Assembly (NCBI RefSeq): GCF_000956595.1
Contig: NZ_JYOO01000020.1
Coordinates: forward strand, 1 to 64,000
Length of the DNA: 64,000 nt
Direction: 5' to 3'
From: Priestia aryabhattai B8W22
GTDB taxonomy: Bacteria > Bacillota > Bacilli > Bacillales > Bacillaceae_H
Shown: one piece after another, positions 50,126-57,979 of the stretch
How positions within the stretch are numbered: the stretch's first letter is position 1
Layout: each line of letters opens with the position of its first letter
The notes under the pieces: model-generated
Databases searched by the model: none
Seen by the model: the letters and a program-made list of their open reading frames with translations, nothing else
Told to the model about the DNA's origin: nothing
Made by a program: the position numbers and the translations under genes

Positions 50126-51424
50126 TCATATAGATAGTATTCCAAATAATACAGCCACAATCGTCATAACTAACGCTGTTCCAATGGCATACTTGGCAGC
50201 AAAGCGAATATGGTCACCTATATCAATGCCAAGGAGTCCTACTAAGACATAAATAGAACCTTGAAGTGGACTTAATAGATGCAAGGGTTGCCCTAGTAAA
50301 GAAGCTTGACCAATTTCTAGTGGAGGGATGCCAAAGTGAGCAGCCGTTTCAGACATAATAGGAATAATCCCGAAATAGAAGGGGGCATTTGCCATAAAAA
50401 ATGTGAATGGCATACTTATAAGGGCAACAATTACTGTTAATTTTGGGCCAAGAGCATCAGGAATAACGGCTATTAAAGTATCCGCCATAGCTTTAACAAT
50501 ACCTGTTCCATCTATAATTCCAGTAAATATACCTGCAGCAAATATCATGGAAACCACCGTTAATATATTCCCTGCATGAGCATGCAAACGTTCCTTTTGA
50601 TCTTGTAAATTTGGGTAATTAACAATCATCACGATAGCAAAACCAATCATAAACAAAGCTGGTAATGGTAAGAACCCTAGAACTAAAGCAGTAAGAAGTA
50701 AAAGTGTTAAAGCTAAGTTAAACCAAAATAATTTTGGACGCTTTATTGATGCATCCATTCCTACATCAAGAGCTGCAGCAATTTCATTATTAAATTCTGT
50801 ATCTATATTGATAACTCCCAGTCTTTTACGCTCGCGTCGTCCAAGGAAATAAGAAACCCCTAAAACCCAGATAGTTCCTGCAATCATAGAAGGAATAAGT
50901 GGTAATAGCAAGTCTGTTACATCTGCTTTTACAGCCGCCGTAGCTTGTACAGCAGGACCACCCCAGGGAGTCAAATTCATAATACCCATTGCTAACGCAG
51001 GAATACAGGCTAGAATAAGTTTATTCATACCTAATCGATTGTATAGTGGGAGAAATGCAGTTACTACAATTAGATATGTAATGGTACCGTCACCATCTAA
51101 AGCAACTATTAAAGAAAGTACTGCAGTACCCATTACAATTTTTAGAGGATCACCGCCAACCATCTTTATAATCTTCGCTACTAAAGGATCAAATAATCCT
51201 GTATCAATTAACACCCCGAAATAGAGAATGGCAAAGATAATCATAATTGCTGTCGGAGCAATGGTTTCAAGACCCTTCATCATCATTGGTCCTAAATCAG
51301 TGAAGCCGCCCAATAAAGCAAAAACAATAGGAACCACTGTTAATGCACTGAAGGCAGACAAACGCTTACTCATGATTAAATACATAAATACTACAATCAT
51401 CGAAAAACCTAAAAATGTTAACAT
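50126..51424 (-). CDS. CitMHS-family carboxylate transporter
   Basis: 432 residues, about 12 membrane helices. Family blocks match B. subtilis CitM/CitH closely: IAPTAIMIIFAILYFGVLID, TGLFDPLVAKIIKMVGGDPL, VALDGDGTITYLIVVTAFLP and IIPIMSETAAHFGIPPLEIG. CitM imports divalent-metal-citrate with protons. Here the residues after VALDGDG differ and the neighbours are an RraA-type aldolase and a DUF1932 dehydrogenase, so another di- or tricarboxylate is likely. It may be controlled through the palindrome at 51934-51949 by the RpiR regulator. A start near ATG 51424 is assumed; the RBS (GAGGGGG) is good. Confidence 0.85.
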   Translation of the reverse strand: MLTFLGFSMIVVFMYLIMSKRLSAFSALTVVPIVFALLGGFTDLGPMMMKGLETIAPTAIMIIFAILYFGVLIDTGLFDPLVAKIIKMVGGDPLKIVMGTAVLSLIVALDGDGTITYLIVVTAFLPLYNRLGMNKLILACIPALAMGIMNLTPWGGPAVQATAAVKADVTDLLLPLIPSMIAGTIWVLGVSYFLGRRERKRLGVINIDTEFNNEIAAALDVGMDASIKRPKLFWFNLALTLLLLTALVLGFLPLPALFMIGFAIVMIVNYPNLQDQKERLHAHAGNILTVVSMIFAAGIFTGIIDGTGIVKAMADTLIAVIPDALGPKLTVIVALISMPFTFFMANAPFYFGIIPIMSETAAHFGIPPLEIGQASLLGQPLHLLSPLQGSIYVLVGLLGIDIGDHIRFAAKYAIGTALVMTIVAVLFGILSI

Positions 51425-52072
51425 ATTATACCCCCTCTAGAACTTTCTTTCATTTTCCCTCTTGTTTATCTTTAATGTCATACTTTTTAAATTCTCATGA
51501 AACTATTTAACTATCATTCTTTATTATAAAGCTGCTTTGCACAATCATTCATTAGTAGAAAACAATTGGCTTTTTTTACATATTATTGGTTTAAAACCTG
51601 GTATCAGAACGAATGTAAGGGTTTACAAAAAATCTAGCGTGAATTCCCCGCTTAAGCCCACCGTATATATAGAATCATTAATAGATTATTTTCTATTCTC
51701 GTGTTTCTTTAACTAATCACTCCTTTACTAAAATCTTTTGTTGATGATTGCTTAGAACCAAAGGTAGCGCTCTCATCATTTGCGTGTTAACAAGCAAAAT
51801 ACAAGTGTTAGGATTAATAAACTTATAGTCACTTTGTAATATCTTAGTAGGGGAGCAGTCAGATATCTCCGGATGATATCTAAAAATGATTTTACAGAAC
51901 TAACTATATTCATTATTACAACTCATTGTTTGAAGTAATAATTATTACTTTTTATTTAATTGTTGTAATAATTGTGACTATTTAAAAGTATACTATCATG
52001 GCTTCTAATGAAAAGTAAATGTTTTTTTATAGAAATGAAAAGTGAAAGGGAAGTATTAGACTTAAATGAAAA
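51425..52072. other. Long upstream region of the transporter
   Basis: 650 bp without a gene, containing the operator-like palindrome at 51934-51949. Part of it may be the leader of the transporter mRNA. Confidence 0.5.
51934..51949. promoter_or_regulatory. Operator-like palindrome, copy 1
   Basis: AGTAATAATTATTACT, a perfect 16-bp palindrome of the form AGTAAT-N4-ATTACT, repeated twice in front of the rraA-type gene. Confidence 0.6.
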
Positions 52073-52142
52073 AATAAAAAAGTGGTAAAAACATAAAATA
52101 TCGAATTATTTTATACATTCGATATTTCATGCTTTTACCACA
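52073..52142 (-). terminator. Terminator of the rpiR gene
   Basis: Minus strand: GTGGTAAAA...AATATCGAAT pairs with ATTCGATATT...TTTTACCAC with a few interior mismatches, followed by TTTTTTATTTTTT, 10 nt after the stop codon. Confidence 0.85.
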
Positions 52143-52151
52143 TTCGTAAAT

Positions 52152-53003
52152 TTAATCAGTGTAATGATAATTAATTTTTGTAAGGATTGAAGTGATTTTA
52201 TCGAGACGATCCTTTGTCTTTTCTGGATAATTTATAGCTATCGCACTTACAAGATAATCGGCCACAAGTAGCGACGCTATAGGTGAATTATGAAAAGCGA
52301 TACTACTCGAGCTACAAGTCAGTACTAAATCTGAGTACTTAACTAAAGGAGAAGAATAACTGTCGGTAATTGAAATGACCTTGGCATCGTTACTTTTGGC
52401 AGCTGTTACAAACTCAACAGTTCTTCTAGCGTACCTTGGAAAGGAGGTTGCAATAACTAAATCTTTAGAAGTTAAAGTAATTCCTTTATCCACCCAATCA
52501 CTTAAGTCAGAGACAATTAGCTCACAGTTTCCGAGTAGTCGATTAAGCCCAAAAGATAGATGCTGTGCCACGGGTAAACCACTTCTAACGCTTGTACAAA
52601 ATAGTCGTTCTGCAGAGACAATCATTTCTAACGCTTTATTTAGGCTCTCTGTAGAAATCATTTCTACTGTTGATTGAATGTTATTGAATTGACTTTCTGC
52701 ACAGCGCATCCACAAATCACTCTCATCTAAGCCCTTCAAATTTGTTTCTAATCTGATTTGAGGAGCAGCATTGTTACGTAAAAGCTCCTGAAGTCCTTTT
52801 TGAAACTCTGCATATCCAGAATAGCCTAGACTAAAAGCTAATCTCATTATCGTGGTCGTACTAGTTTTTACTGTCAAAGCCAATTGATCAACCGTTAAAA
52901 AAGCTACATCGACAGGATTTTTAAGGATATAGTCTGCTACTCTCCGTTGAGTTTCTGTTAGTTGTGAGATATTATCTTTTAATTTTAATATTGGATTTTC
53001 CAT
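52152..53003 (-). CDS. RpiR/MurR-family regulator
   Basis: 283 residues. N-terminal HTH_6 domain: ISQLTETQRRVADYILKNPV, then LTVDQLALTVKTSTTTIMRL and SLGYSGYAEFQKGLQELL. C-terminal SIS domain (about 120-260), which binds a phosphosugar-like or acid effector: LFCTSVRSGLPVAQHLSFGL, LVIATSFPRYARRTVEFVTA, VISITDSYSSPLVKYSDLVL. GGAG precedes the ATG. It lies between the transporter and the rraA-type gene and probably controls both through AGTAAT-N4-ATTACT sites. Confidence 0.85.
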   Translation of the reverse strand: MENPILKLKDNISQLTETQRRVADYILKNPVDVAFLTVDQLALTVKTSTTTIMRLAFSLGYSGYAEFQKGLQELLRNNAAPQIRLETNLKGLDESDLWMRCAESQFNNIQSTVEMISTESLNKALEMIVSAERLFCTSVRSGLPVAQHLSFGLNRLLGNCELIVSDLSDWVDKGITLTSKDLVIATSFPRYARRTVEFVTAAKSNDAKVISITDSYSSPLVKYSDLVLTCSSSSIAFHNSPIASLLVADYLVSAIAINYPEKTKDRLDKITSILTKINYHYTD

Positions 53004-53222
53004 ACCTTCGCTCCAATTAAACAGATTATATTGTAAATTTTATTTTTTTAAGCATATAAAAAGTATTTATCACAATACTTACTTGAATTTTAGCATGTTT
53101 ACTTTTTTATGTAAAAATGTTTCTTCTAAGTAATAAAGCTTAGGATATGTTTTTCCTGTGCTTTATTTATAAAAATAGATTTACTTTATTAGGTACCGGT
53201 GATAAGATACATTTAAGATTAT

Positions 53223-53268
53223 AGTAATAAATATTACTTAAATAAAAAATGTAGTAATTTTTATTACT
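53223..53268. promoter_or_regulatory. Two operator-like palindromes before the rraA-type gene
   Basis: AGTAATAAATATTACT (53223-53238) and AGTAATTTTTATTACT (53253-53268): same AGTAAT-N4-ATTACT form, 30 bp apart centre to centre, hence on nearly the same face of the helix. A third copy is at 51934. Confidence 0.65.
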
Positions 53269-53341
53269 TTATTTATTTTTTACGATGTTTTTCTATCTTT
53301 TTCAAAAATGCAGCAAATAAACTGTAGATATTCTGCGAATA

Positions 53342-53349
53342 GGGGGGGG
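53342..53349 (+). repeat. G8 homopolymer upstream of rraA-type gene
   Basis: Eight G in an otherwise very AT-rich leader, about 90 nt before the start codon. Confidence 0.8.
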
Positions 53350-53375
53350 CAATATCTAATTTTATTACTTTAATT

Positions 53376-53390
53376 TTGTAAGCGTTATCC
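53376..53390 (+). promoter_or_regulatory. cre-like site
   Basis: TTGTAAGCGTTATCC fits WTGNAANCGNWNNCW except the last base; suggests CcpA repression of the rraA-type operon. Confidence 0.5.
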
Positions 53391-53441
53391 TGAGTAGAGC
53401 ATTGATTAGAATATATTAAAATTGAAGAGGAGTGTATATCA

Positions 53442-54122
53442 GTGAGTAATTTAGCACCAGTATTATCTGAAGACATTATTAAGAGAGCAAACCTTCTTAA
53501 TACAACTCTTATATCCGATGCAATGGGGTGTACAGGCTCAATGGATTGTAAAATTAAGCCTGTATCTACAGGAATGAAGGTAGTTGGAACCGCTCTAACT
53601 GTAAGTTTAAGACCTGGAGATAACTTATTTCTTCATCAGGCAATCTATGACGGTACAGAAGGATATGTACTAGTTGTAGATGGAAAGGGGCATACGGCAA
53701 ATGCTTACCTTGGAGAATTAATGGCAGCTGCAGCTAAAGCTATTGGACTTGAGGGGATTATTATAGATGGGGCAGTTCGGGACAAAGAGACCCTTAGTCA
53801 ATCAGGATTTCCTGTTTTCTCAAAAGGATTTATTCCGAATGGTCCTCTTAAAGATGGTCCAGGTGAGTTACATAAACCTATTTCTTGTGGAGGCGTAGCT
53901 GTTATTCCAGGAGATCTAATTATAGGTGATGATGACGGAGTTGTTGTAGTTCCAAAAGAAAAGATTGAAGAGGTTCTTTTTAAAGCCGAAAAAAAACTAG
54001 AGTATGAGAAAACACGTTTAGAAACGATCGAAGCATTTGAAAGAGCGCGTCTGCAAGGTGAATCTGGAGGTAACATTCAGCCTTCATGGTTAAGAGAACA
54101 GATGAAAGCATATGGATTATAA
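53442..54122 (+). CDS. RraA-type aldolase/oxaloacetate decarboxylase
   Basis: 226 residues, RraA/HMG-aldolase fold: LLNTTLISDAMGCTGSMDCK, VGTALTVSLRPGDNLFLHQA, then the active-site segment GLEGIIIDGAVRDKETL (G-x-x-G-x-x-x-DG-x-x-RD) and VIPGDLIIGDDDGVVVVP. Members split 4-hydroxy-4-methyl-2-oxoglutarate or similar 2-keto-4-hydroxy acids to pyruvate, or decarboxylate oxaloacetate, using Mg2+. GTG start with GAGGAG upstream. First gene of an operon with the DUF1932 dehydrogenase, behind two RpiR-type palindromes. True RNase E inhibitors are shorter and occur in Gram-negatives. Confidence 0.85.
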   Translation: MSNLAPVLSEDIIKRANLLNTTLISDAMGCTGSMDCKIKPVSTGMKVVGTALTVSLRPGDNLFLHQAIYDGTEGYVLVVDGKGHTANAYLGELMAAAAKAIGLEGIIIDGAVRDKETLSQSGFPVFSKGFIPNGPLKDGPGELHKPISCGGVAVIPGDLIIGDDDGVVVVPKEKIEEVLFKAEKKLEYEKTRLETIEAFERARLQGESGGNIQPSWLREQMKAYGL

Positions 54123-54142
54123 ACAGAAGGGAGAGCTTTAAA

Positions 54143-55033
54143 GTGAAATTAGGTTTTATTGGATTTGGAGAGGCGGCCTTTGAGTTATCAGTTGGCTTAA
54201 AAGGCGAAGGTTTAGAAACCATTTTTGCTCATGATGTTATGATAGACCATCCTACATATGGTCCACAAATTAAAGAACGAGCTGCTCAAGCTCAAGTAGA
54301 ACTTCTTTATAGACCCGAAGAAGTTTTAAAACAAGTAGATATAGTAATAGTAGCAGTACCCGCAGATAAAGCACTTGAAGTTAGTGAGATGCTAAAACCA
54401 TTTATAAAGAAAGAATGTATCTATGTAGATGTATCAGCTTCCACTCCTATCGTGAAGCAAAAAATTAACATAAATATACAAGAGAAGAATGCATTCTTCG
54501 CAGATGCCGCAATGCTAGGTCCCCTGCCAGTTTATAAACATAAGGTTCCTATTTCAGCAAGTGGTAATGGTGTAGATCGACTGATTTCTTTAATGACTCC
54601 GTACAGTATGGACATAACTAAAGTAAGTGAAAAACCTGGTGATGCCTCTGCTGTAAAGCTAATTCGCAGCATTTATATGAAAGGTGTAGTTGCTCTTTAT
54701 CTAGAGTTATTAGAAGCTTCTCATGAATTTAATGTAGAACAATTAGTCTTAGATTCTATTAGTGAAACTTTAGATAGTAAGAGCTTTAGAGAAACAATGA
54801 ACCGATTGGTAACTGGAACCTCTATACATGCATTAAGAAGATCAATTGAGTTAGACGGCTCTATTCAAATGCTAGAGGCTTCTAATTTAAATTCTGTTAT
54901 GTCTAGAGCAGCAAAAAGTAAGTTAGAAACATTGGCTTCATTTAATTTAAAAGAAAAGTTTAAAGGACAAAAGCCAGATCATTGGTTGGATGTTATCAAA
55001 GCATGTAAAGAAGATGCTGCTGTAAACAATTAA
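54143..55033 (+). CDS. NAD(P)-dependent dehydrogenase, DUF1932 type
   Basis: 296 residues, beta-hydroxyacid-dehydrogenase/6-phosphogluconate-dehydrogenase superfamily. Rossmann motif KLGFIGFGEAAFELS at residues 2-16 (G-x-G-x-x-A), then VDIVIVAVPADKALEVSEML and the substrate segment FADAAMLGPLPVYKHKVPIS. The helical C-terminal domain with VKLIRSIYMKGVVALYLELL (catalytic Lys expected in this helix) is the DUF1932 type. GTG 54143 follows GGGAGAG by 9 nt. It should oxidise a hydroxy acid that feeds, or comes from, the RraA-type reaction. Confidence 0.82.
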   Translation: MKLGFIGFGEAAFELSVGLKGEGLETIFAHDVMIDHPTYGPQIKERAAQAQVELLYRPEEVLKQVDIVIVAVPADKALEVSEMLKPFIKKECIYVDVSASTPIVKQKININIQEKNAFFADAAMLGPLPVYKHKVPISASGNGVDRLISLMTPYSMDITKVSEKPGDASAVKLIRSIYMKGVVALYLELLEASHEFNVEQLVLDSISETLDSKSFRETMNRLVTGTSIHALRRSIELDGSIQMLEASNLNSVMSRAAKSKLETLASFNLKEKFKGQKPDHWLDVIKACKEDAAVNN

Positions 55034-55078
55034 ATAAACTAATCTATTATATCAATAGTAAGAGACGGGGAGATTTAC

Positions 55079-55231
55079 TTGGGAACATGGAATTTTCAAA
55101 GCGGTTCTATTTGGTTAGAAAAGGGGTTTATTCCTAATAAGTCTACAAGTATAGCAGCTACTCATAATATTTCCAGAGATATTCATTTATCAGAATCAAA
55201 TTTAATTGTAACAGCCCTAGGAGATTTTTGA
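55079..55231 (+). CDS. Small protein, unidentified (coupled pair, first)
   Basis: 50 residues from TTG with GGGGAG 6 nt upstream: GTWNFQSGSIWLEKGFIPNK, then STSIAATHNISRDIHLSESN. Its stop overlaps the next start (TGATG), which supports translation of both. 45 nt behind the dehydrogenase gene, so possibly the same operon. Confidence 0.4.
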   Translation: MGTWNFQSGSIWLEKGFIPNKSTSIAATHNISRDIHLSESNLIVTALGDF

Positions 55232-55401
55232 TGTGGGTGGTTACTGTAATCAATGCTTATTCAAGAGAACATAATATTATCATGTTTGAATTTAACACAG
55301 AAAGGGAGGCAAGAGAAACTTTCGTGAAATTACAAAACCATAAAATTTTTTCTGAAATTATCTGTTGCTATAATCCAGCTTCTCCTCTAGCTGTTAACTG
55401 A
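55231..55401 (+). CDS. Small protein, unidentified (coupled pair, second)
   Basis: 56 residues: MWVVTVINAYSREHNIIMFE, FNTEREARETFVKLQNHKIF, SEIICCYNPASPLAVN. A beta-beta-alpha-beta outline (WVVTVI, IIMFEF, helix EREARETFVKLQ, SEIICCY) is typical of small Bacillus proteins of unknown function. Translationally coupled through TGATG. Confidence 0.5.
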   Translation: MWVVTVINAYSREHNIIMFEFNTEREARETFVKLQNHKIFSEIICCYNPASPLAVN

Positions 55402-55519
55402 GTTCTTTTAAGCTTAGGAAATCTACTAAAAAAAGATAGTAAAGAAAGCCAAGCAAAATGAGTGAGCACGCAAATATAGTAATTCTCCAGAGCTTGACAA
55501 TAAAAGAGATGTAAACGTT

Positions 55520-55606
55520 ATGTTTAAAAATAAGATAGTGTTGGTAGCCAATGGCGGCCCAGGAATTAGAAAGGCTGCTTTCCATGATCAAACTTGTGGA
55601 AATTAA
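55520..55606 (+). pseudogene. Possible 5' relic of a short-chain dehydrogenase
   Basis: MFKNKIVLVANGGPGIRKAAF resembles the SDR start (KIVLVTGGGSGIGKAA) and then stops after 28 codons. No RBS and nothing downstream; weak. 55607-55807 otherwise has no gene. Confidence 0.3.
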
Positions 55607-55807
55607 AAAATACCTCATATGACACTTATATAAAAGATAATTGCAGGTAAGGAATTATAAAAGAGGTTACAGGAAGAACTGTAACCTCGATTAAAACAAC
55701 TAGAATTATATGTGTGTGAATTCTTATATAAGTGATTTTGCATTTCTCCCTAAAATATAAAAGCTACGTTAGAAATCCTCTTTTATTAAGTAGCACCTCA
55801 GTTGATC

Positions 55808-56050
55808 TCATTTCTTTCTTTTGAATCCAAAACTCGCGATATAGGCTATTACTAACGAAATAACCGCAGCAACACTAATTTTTATGTAAGAAATCCCCAA
55901 AGCCCAAGGACCATATTTATGGGAGTTCAAATGATACATAGACCACCATTCTCCACCTTGGCCTTTAGAAAAAGAGAAGATGATCCATAGAAGAAGCAAG
56001 AACAGAAACCATACAAAAAAGATGATACTATTAGCGATTTTCTTATTTAT
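55808..56050 (-). CDS. Two-helix membrane protein with a possible ATA start
   Basis: 80 residues if read from ATA at 56050: (M)NKKIANSIIFFVWFLFLLL, then WIIFSFSKGQGGEWWSMYHL, NSHKYGPWALGISYIKISVA and IAYIASFGFKRKK. Two helices (about 7-25 and 53-72) with a polar loop between. GGAGG lies 8 nt before the ATA, exactly where a start should be, and a stop codon (TAA) closes the frame just above. The next usable start (TTG 55999) lies inside the first helix with no RBS. So either ATA is used or ATG mutated to ATA. A decayed copy is at 62050. Confidence 0.55.
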   Translation of the reverse strand: MNKKIANSIIFFVWFLFLLLLWIIFSFSKGQGGEWWSMYHLNSHKYGPWALGISYIKISVAAVISLVIAYIASFGFKRKK

Positions 56051-56244
56051 TGGTTAACCCTCCATCTCATAATTTATAGGTAATGTGCTTATCTCTTATT
56101 ATAGTAACAGTAATCGGAAAAACGTAAGAGTTTTTATTGAAAGAGGCTGAGTAATCTAATTGATGTCTGCTTTGTGTAATACTAAAATTAAACCTAGCAA
56201 CCTAAAAACATAAGTAGTAAAAGCATAGAAGGGAGGAGGAATAA

Positions 56245-56811
56245 ATGAGTGATCTTGAGTTCTCTGAACGAACCTATACAATCTCTAACTTCAAACAAAA
56301 TGGGTATGAAAAACTTGTCCTATCTAAACCACTTGATCAATACGAAGCGGAAGTTCCAGTTACAAGGCAATGGTTTTGGAGTACGGATATAGGAGAATGG
56401 GAAGAAGTTGAAATTACGGTAGAGGGAAATAGTGAAAAGCCATATGAGGAATTTATTGAAATGGCTGATTCTATATTGAAACAATTACATATCTATCTTG
56501 AACGGTCATTGAAGTATTTAAAGCAGTGCATCTCTATACAAAAATTTAGTGTCTATTATCTGTCCGCTGTAAGCTTTGGGCGGCTTTTAAATTTTGACGG
56601 ACATATTCTTGCGGGATTTTCTTTAGCTTTTGTTTACGGGGATTATCCCAATGTATTTCAATATAAAGTAAAGTTCAACAGAAGTGGATGGCCTATTGGG
56701 TTTGAAGGTGGACCGCTACAAAAAATCAGAGTAGAGAACAACATATTAGTTTGTGACTATATATTTAGGGCGAATTTTTCAACAGCAGTTAAAGAGGGGA
56801 ATGTATATTAA
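56245..56811 (+). CDS. Protein of unknown function, partner of the DUF2262 gene
   Basis: 188 residues, soluble, mixed alpha/beta: EVPVTRQWFWSTDIGEWEEV, EITVEGNSEKPYEEFIEMAD, then FSVYYLSAVSFGRLLNFDGH and FQYKVKFNRSGWPIGFEGG. The pattern (W-x-W-x-x-x-GEWEE, a long helix, then a beta half) is like the DUF6985/immunity-type proteins linked to polymorphic toxins, but I am not sure of the family. GGGAGGAGG lies 9 nt before the ATG. Its stop is immediately followed by the start of the next gene, so they form an operon. Confidence 0.6.
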   Translation: MSDLEFSERTYTISNFKQNGYEKLVLSKPLDQYEAEVPVTRQWFWSTDIGEWEEVEITVEGNSEKPYEEFIEMADSILKQLHIYLERSLKYLKQCISIQKFSVYYLSAVSFGRLLNFDGHILAGFSLAFVYGDYPNVFQYKVKFNRSGWPIGFEGGPLQKIRVENNILVCDYIFRANFSTAVKEGNVY

Positions 56812-57618
56812 ATGAGTGAATTTAATGAAAAAAAGACATTTGAAAAAGAGTTCTCAGAAGACGTAATTGACATAGCAGCGGTTACAGGTTCAGTAGGGAT
56901 TGGTGCTGGAATGTCCAGTGAAGAGACGTTATGGACAGCATCAATTGATTTAATTGCATGGAAAAGTTTAGATGAAAATGAAGCTGTCAAAAAAGAAGAG
57001 ATACAGCTTAGATGGTTAGTGGACGAGGAAGAAGTGGAAAAAGCAATGAATCTACTGCAAAGTAATACCGTTGTAAAGCTACAAGTACGTACGGGAACGG
57101 ATTCAATGATGCTCGTTAACATTCTGGAAGCAGAGTATGAAGACGAAGAGTTAGAAACGATAGTAAAAAAATCAGTGAAGCCGGTTTATTATTATGATGA
57201 GATATTTGGCAAGTTTACACTTGAAAAAAGTGTTAAAGTTTTTGAAAAAAACATTTCGTGGGTTAATGAACAGTGCGAGCTGTATTTTGATTGGCATGAA
57301 GATGAAAGTATGATGGAGTCTGCGCTGAAGACCGCACATACACTTTTTGAAGAGCAGGACAAGTGGAGCCAAAAAATTAGAATGTATGCCGCAGCGGAAC
57401 TGGTCGATTTAGCAAACGATTGGCTACAGGAAGAGGATGAAATAGAGGAAATGACAAAAGAAATGTTTATGGATTTGATGAGTTTAGACACTATATCCGT
57501 TTATCCGGAAGGTGATTTTGATTTTTATTTTTCTGATGGAGATATGTTTGCAGGCCATAGCATCATTGTAGAAGGAAATATAAACGGGACTTTTACTAGG
57601 GCTCAAATTGCAGGATGA
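56812..57618 (+). CDS. DUF2262-domain protein
   Basis: 268 residues, acidic and cytoplasmic. The C-terminal half matches DUF2262: KVFEKNISWVNEQCELYFDW then HEDESMMESALKTAHTLFEE, AAAELVDLANDWLQEE and PEGDFDFYFSDGDMFAGHSI. The N-terminal half (about 1-120) has a beta-rich extra domain with IQLRWLVDEEEVEKAMNLLQ. DUF2262 proteins are common in genomic islands and have been linked to toxin immunity; activity is unknown. It abuts the gene before it with no spacing (TAA-ATG). A partial decayed copy lies at 61729. Confidence 0.72.
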   Translation: MSEFNEKKTFEKEFSEDVIDIAAVTGSVGIGAGMSSEETLWTASIDLIAWKSLDENEAVKKEEIQLRWLVDEEEVEKAMNLLQSNTVVKLQVRTGTDSMMLVNILEAEYEDEELETIVKKSVKPVYYYDEIFGKFTLEKSVKVFEKNISWVNEQCELYFDWHEDESMMESALKTAHTLFEEQDKWSQKIRMYAAAELVDLANDWLQEEDEIEEMTKEMFMDLMSLDTISVYPEGDFDFYFSDGDMFAGHSIIVEGNINGTFTRAQIAG

Positions 57619-57660
57619 ATAGATTGATTAAATGATAGTTGAAAAACAATTATGTAGTTT

Positions 57661-57690
57661 AAGAGAAGGCTTTTATCCTTCTCTTTTTTA
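57661..57690 (+). terminator. Terminator of the DUF2262 operon
   Basis: AAGAGAAGG/CCTTCTCTT with a 7-nt loop and TTTT; the same hairpin recurs at 61842. Confidence 0.85.
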
Positions 57691-57779
57691 ATTCAATCTT
57701 GTTTTTCCTCTTTTTAGGACTTGGAGCGTATACGAATTACCGTGCTGCTTACACGGATTTATATGAGTTTTTTTGTAAG

Positions 57780-57793
57780 AGTAAACGTTTACT
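57780..57793. promoter_or_regulatory. LacI/CcpA-type operator, upstream site
   Basis: AGTAAACGTTTACT, a perfect 14-bp palindrome about 106 bp upstream of the -35; suited to DNA looping with the site at 57922. Confidence 0.7.
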
Positions 57794-57885
57794 ATTAAGT
57801 TATTCTATGATAATTATATTTCTCTGTGATTTTTAACGATTAAAAGCAGTTTTCTGTCTTTATTTATCAGAAAATAAAAATTATA

Positions 57886-57914
57886 TTGACAATTAACCGT
57901 TTACATTTTATGAT
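57886..57914 (+). promoter_or_regulatory. Sigma-A promoter with operator half-site between the boxes
   Basis: TTGACA, 17 nt, TATGAT. The spacer contains TTAACCGTTTACAT, a degenerate copy of the flanking operators. Confidence 0.8.
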
Positions 57915-57921
57915 TAATTAC

Positions 57922-57933
57922 GTAAACGTTTAC
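57922..57933. promoter_or_regulatory. LacI/CcpA-type operator, downstream site
   Basis: GTAAACGTTTAC, a perfect palindrome at about the transcription start; binding would block initiation. Confidence 0.7.
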
Positions 57934-57979
57934 TATAAATTTAAAGTTAAAAACTAAAACAACAAAGGGGATGTTTTTA

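Noticed and set aside
53442-54122. Ribonuclease E inhibitor RraA
   Set aside because: The name of the family is historical; Bacillus has no such RNase E, and context with a transporter and dehydrogenase favours an aldolase or decarboxylase.
55394-55618. 74-codon minus-strand membrane-like frame
   Set aside because: No RBS and hydrophobicity typical of the complement of AT-rich DNA; it overlaps the stop of the small coupled gene and the SDR-like relic.
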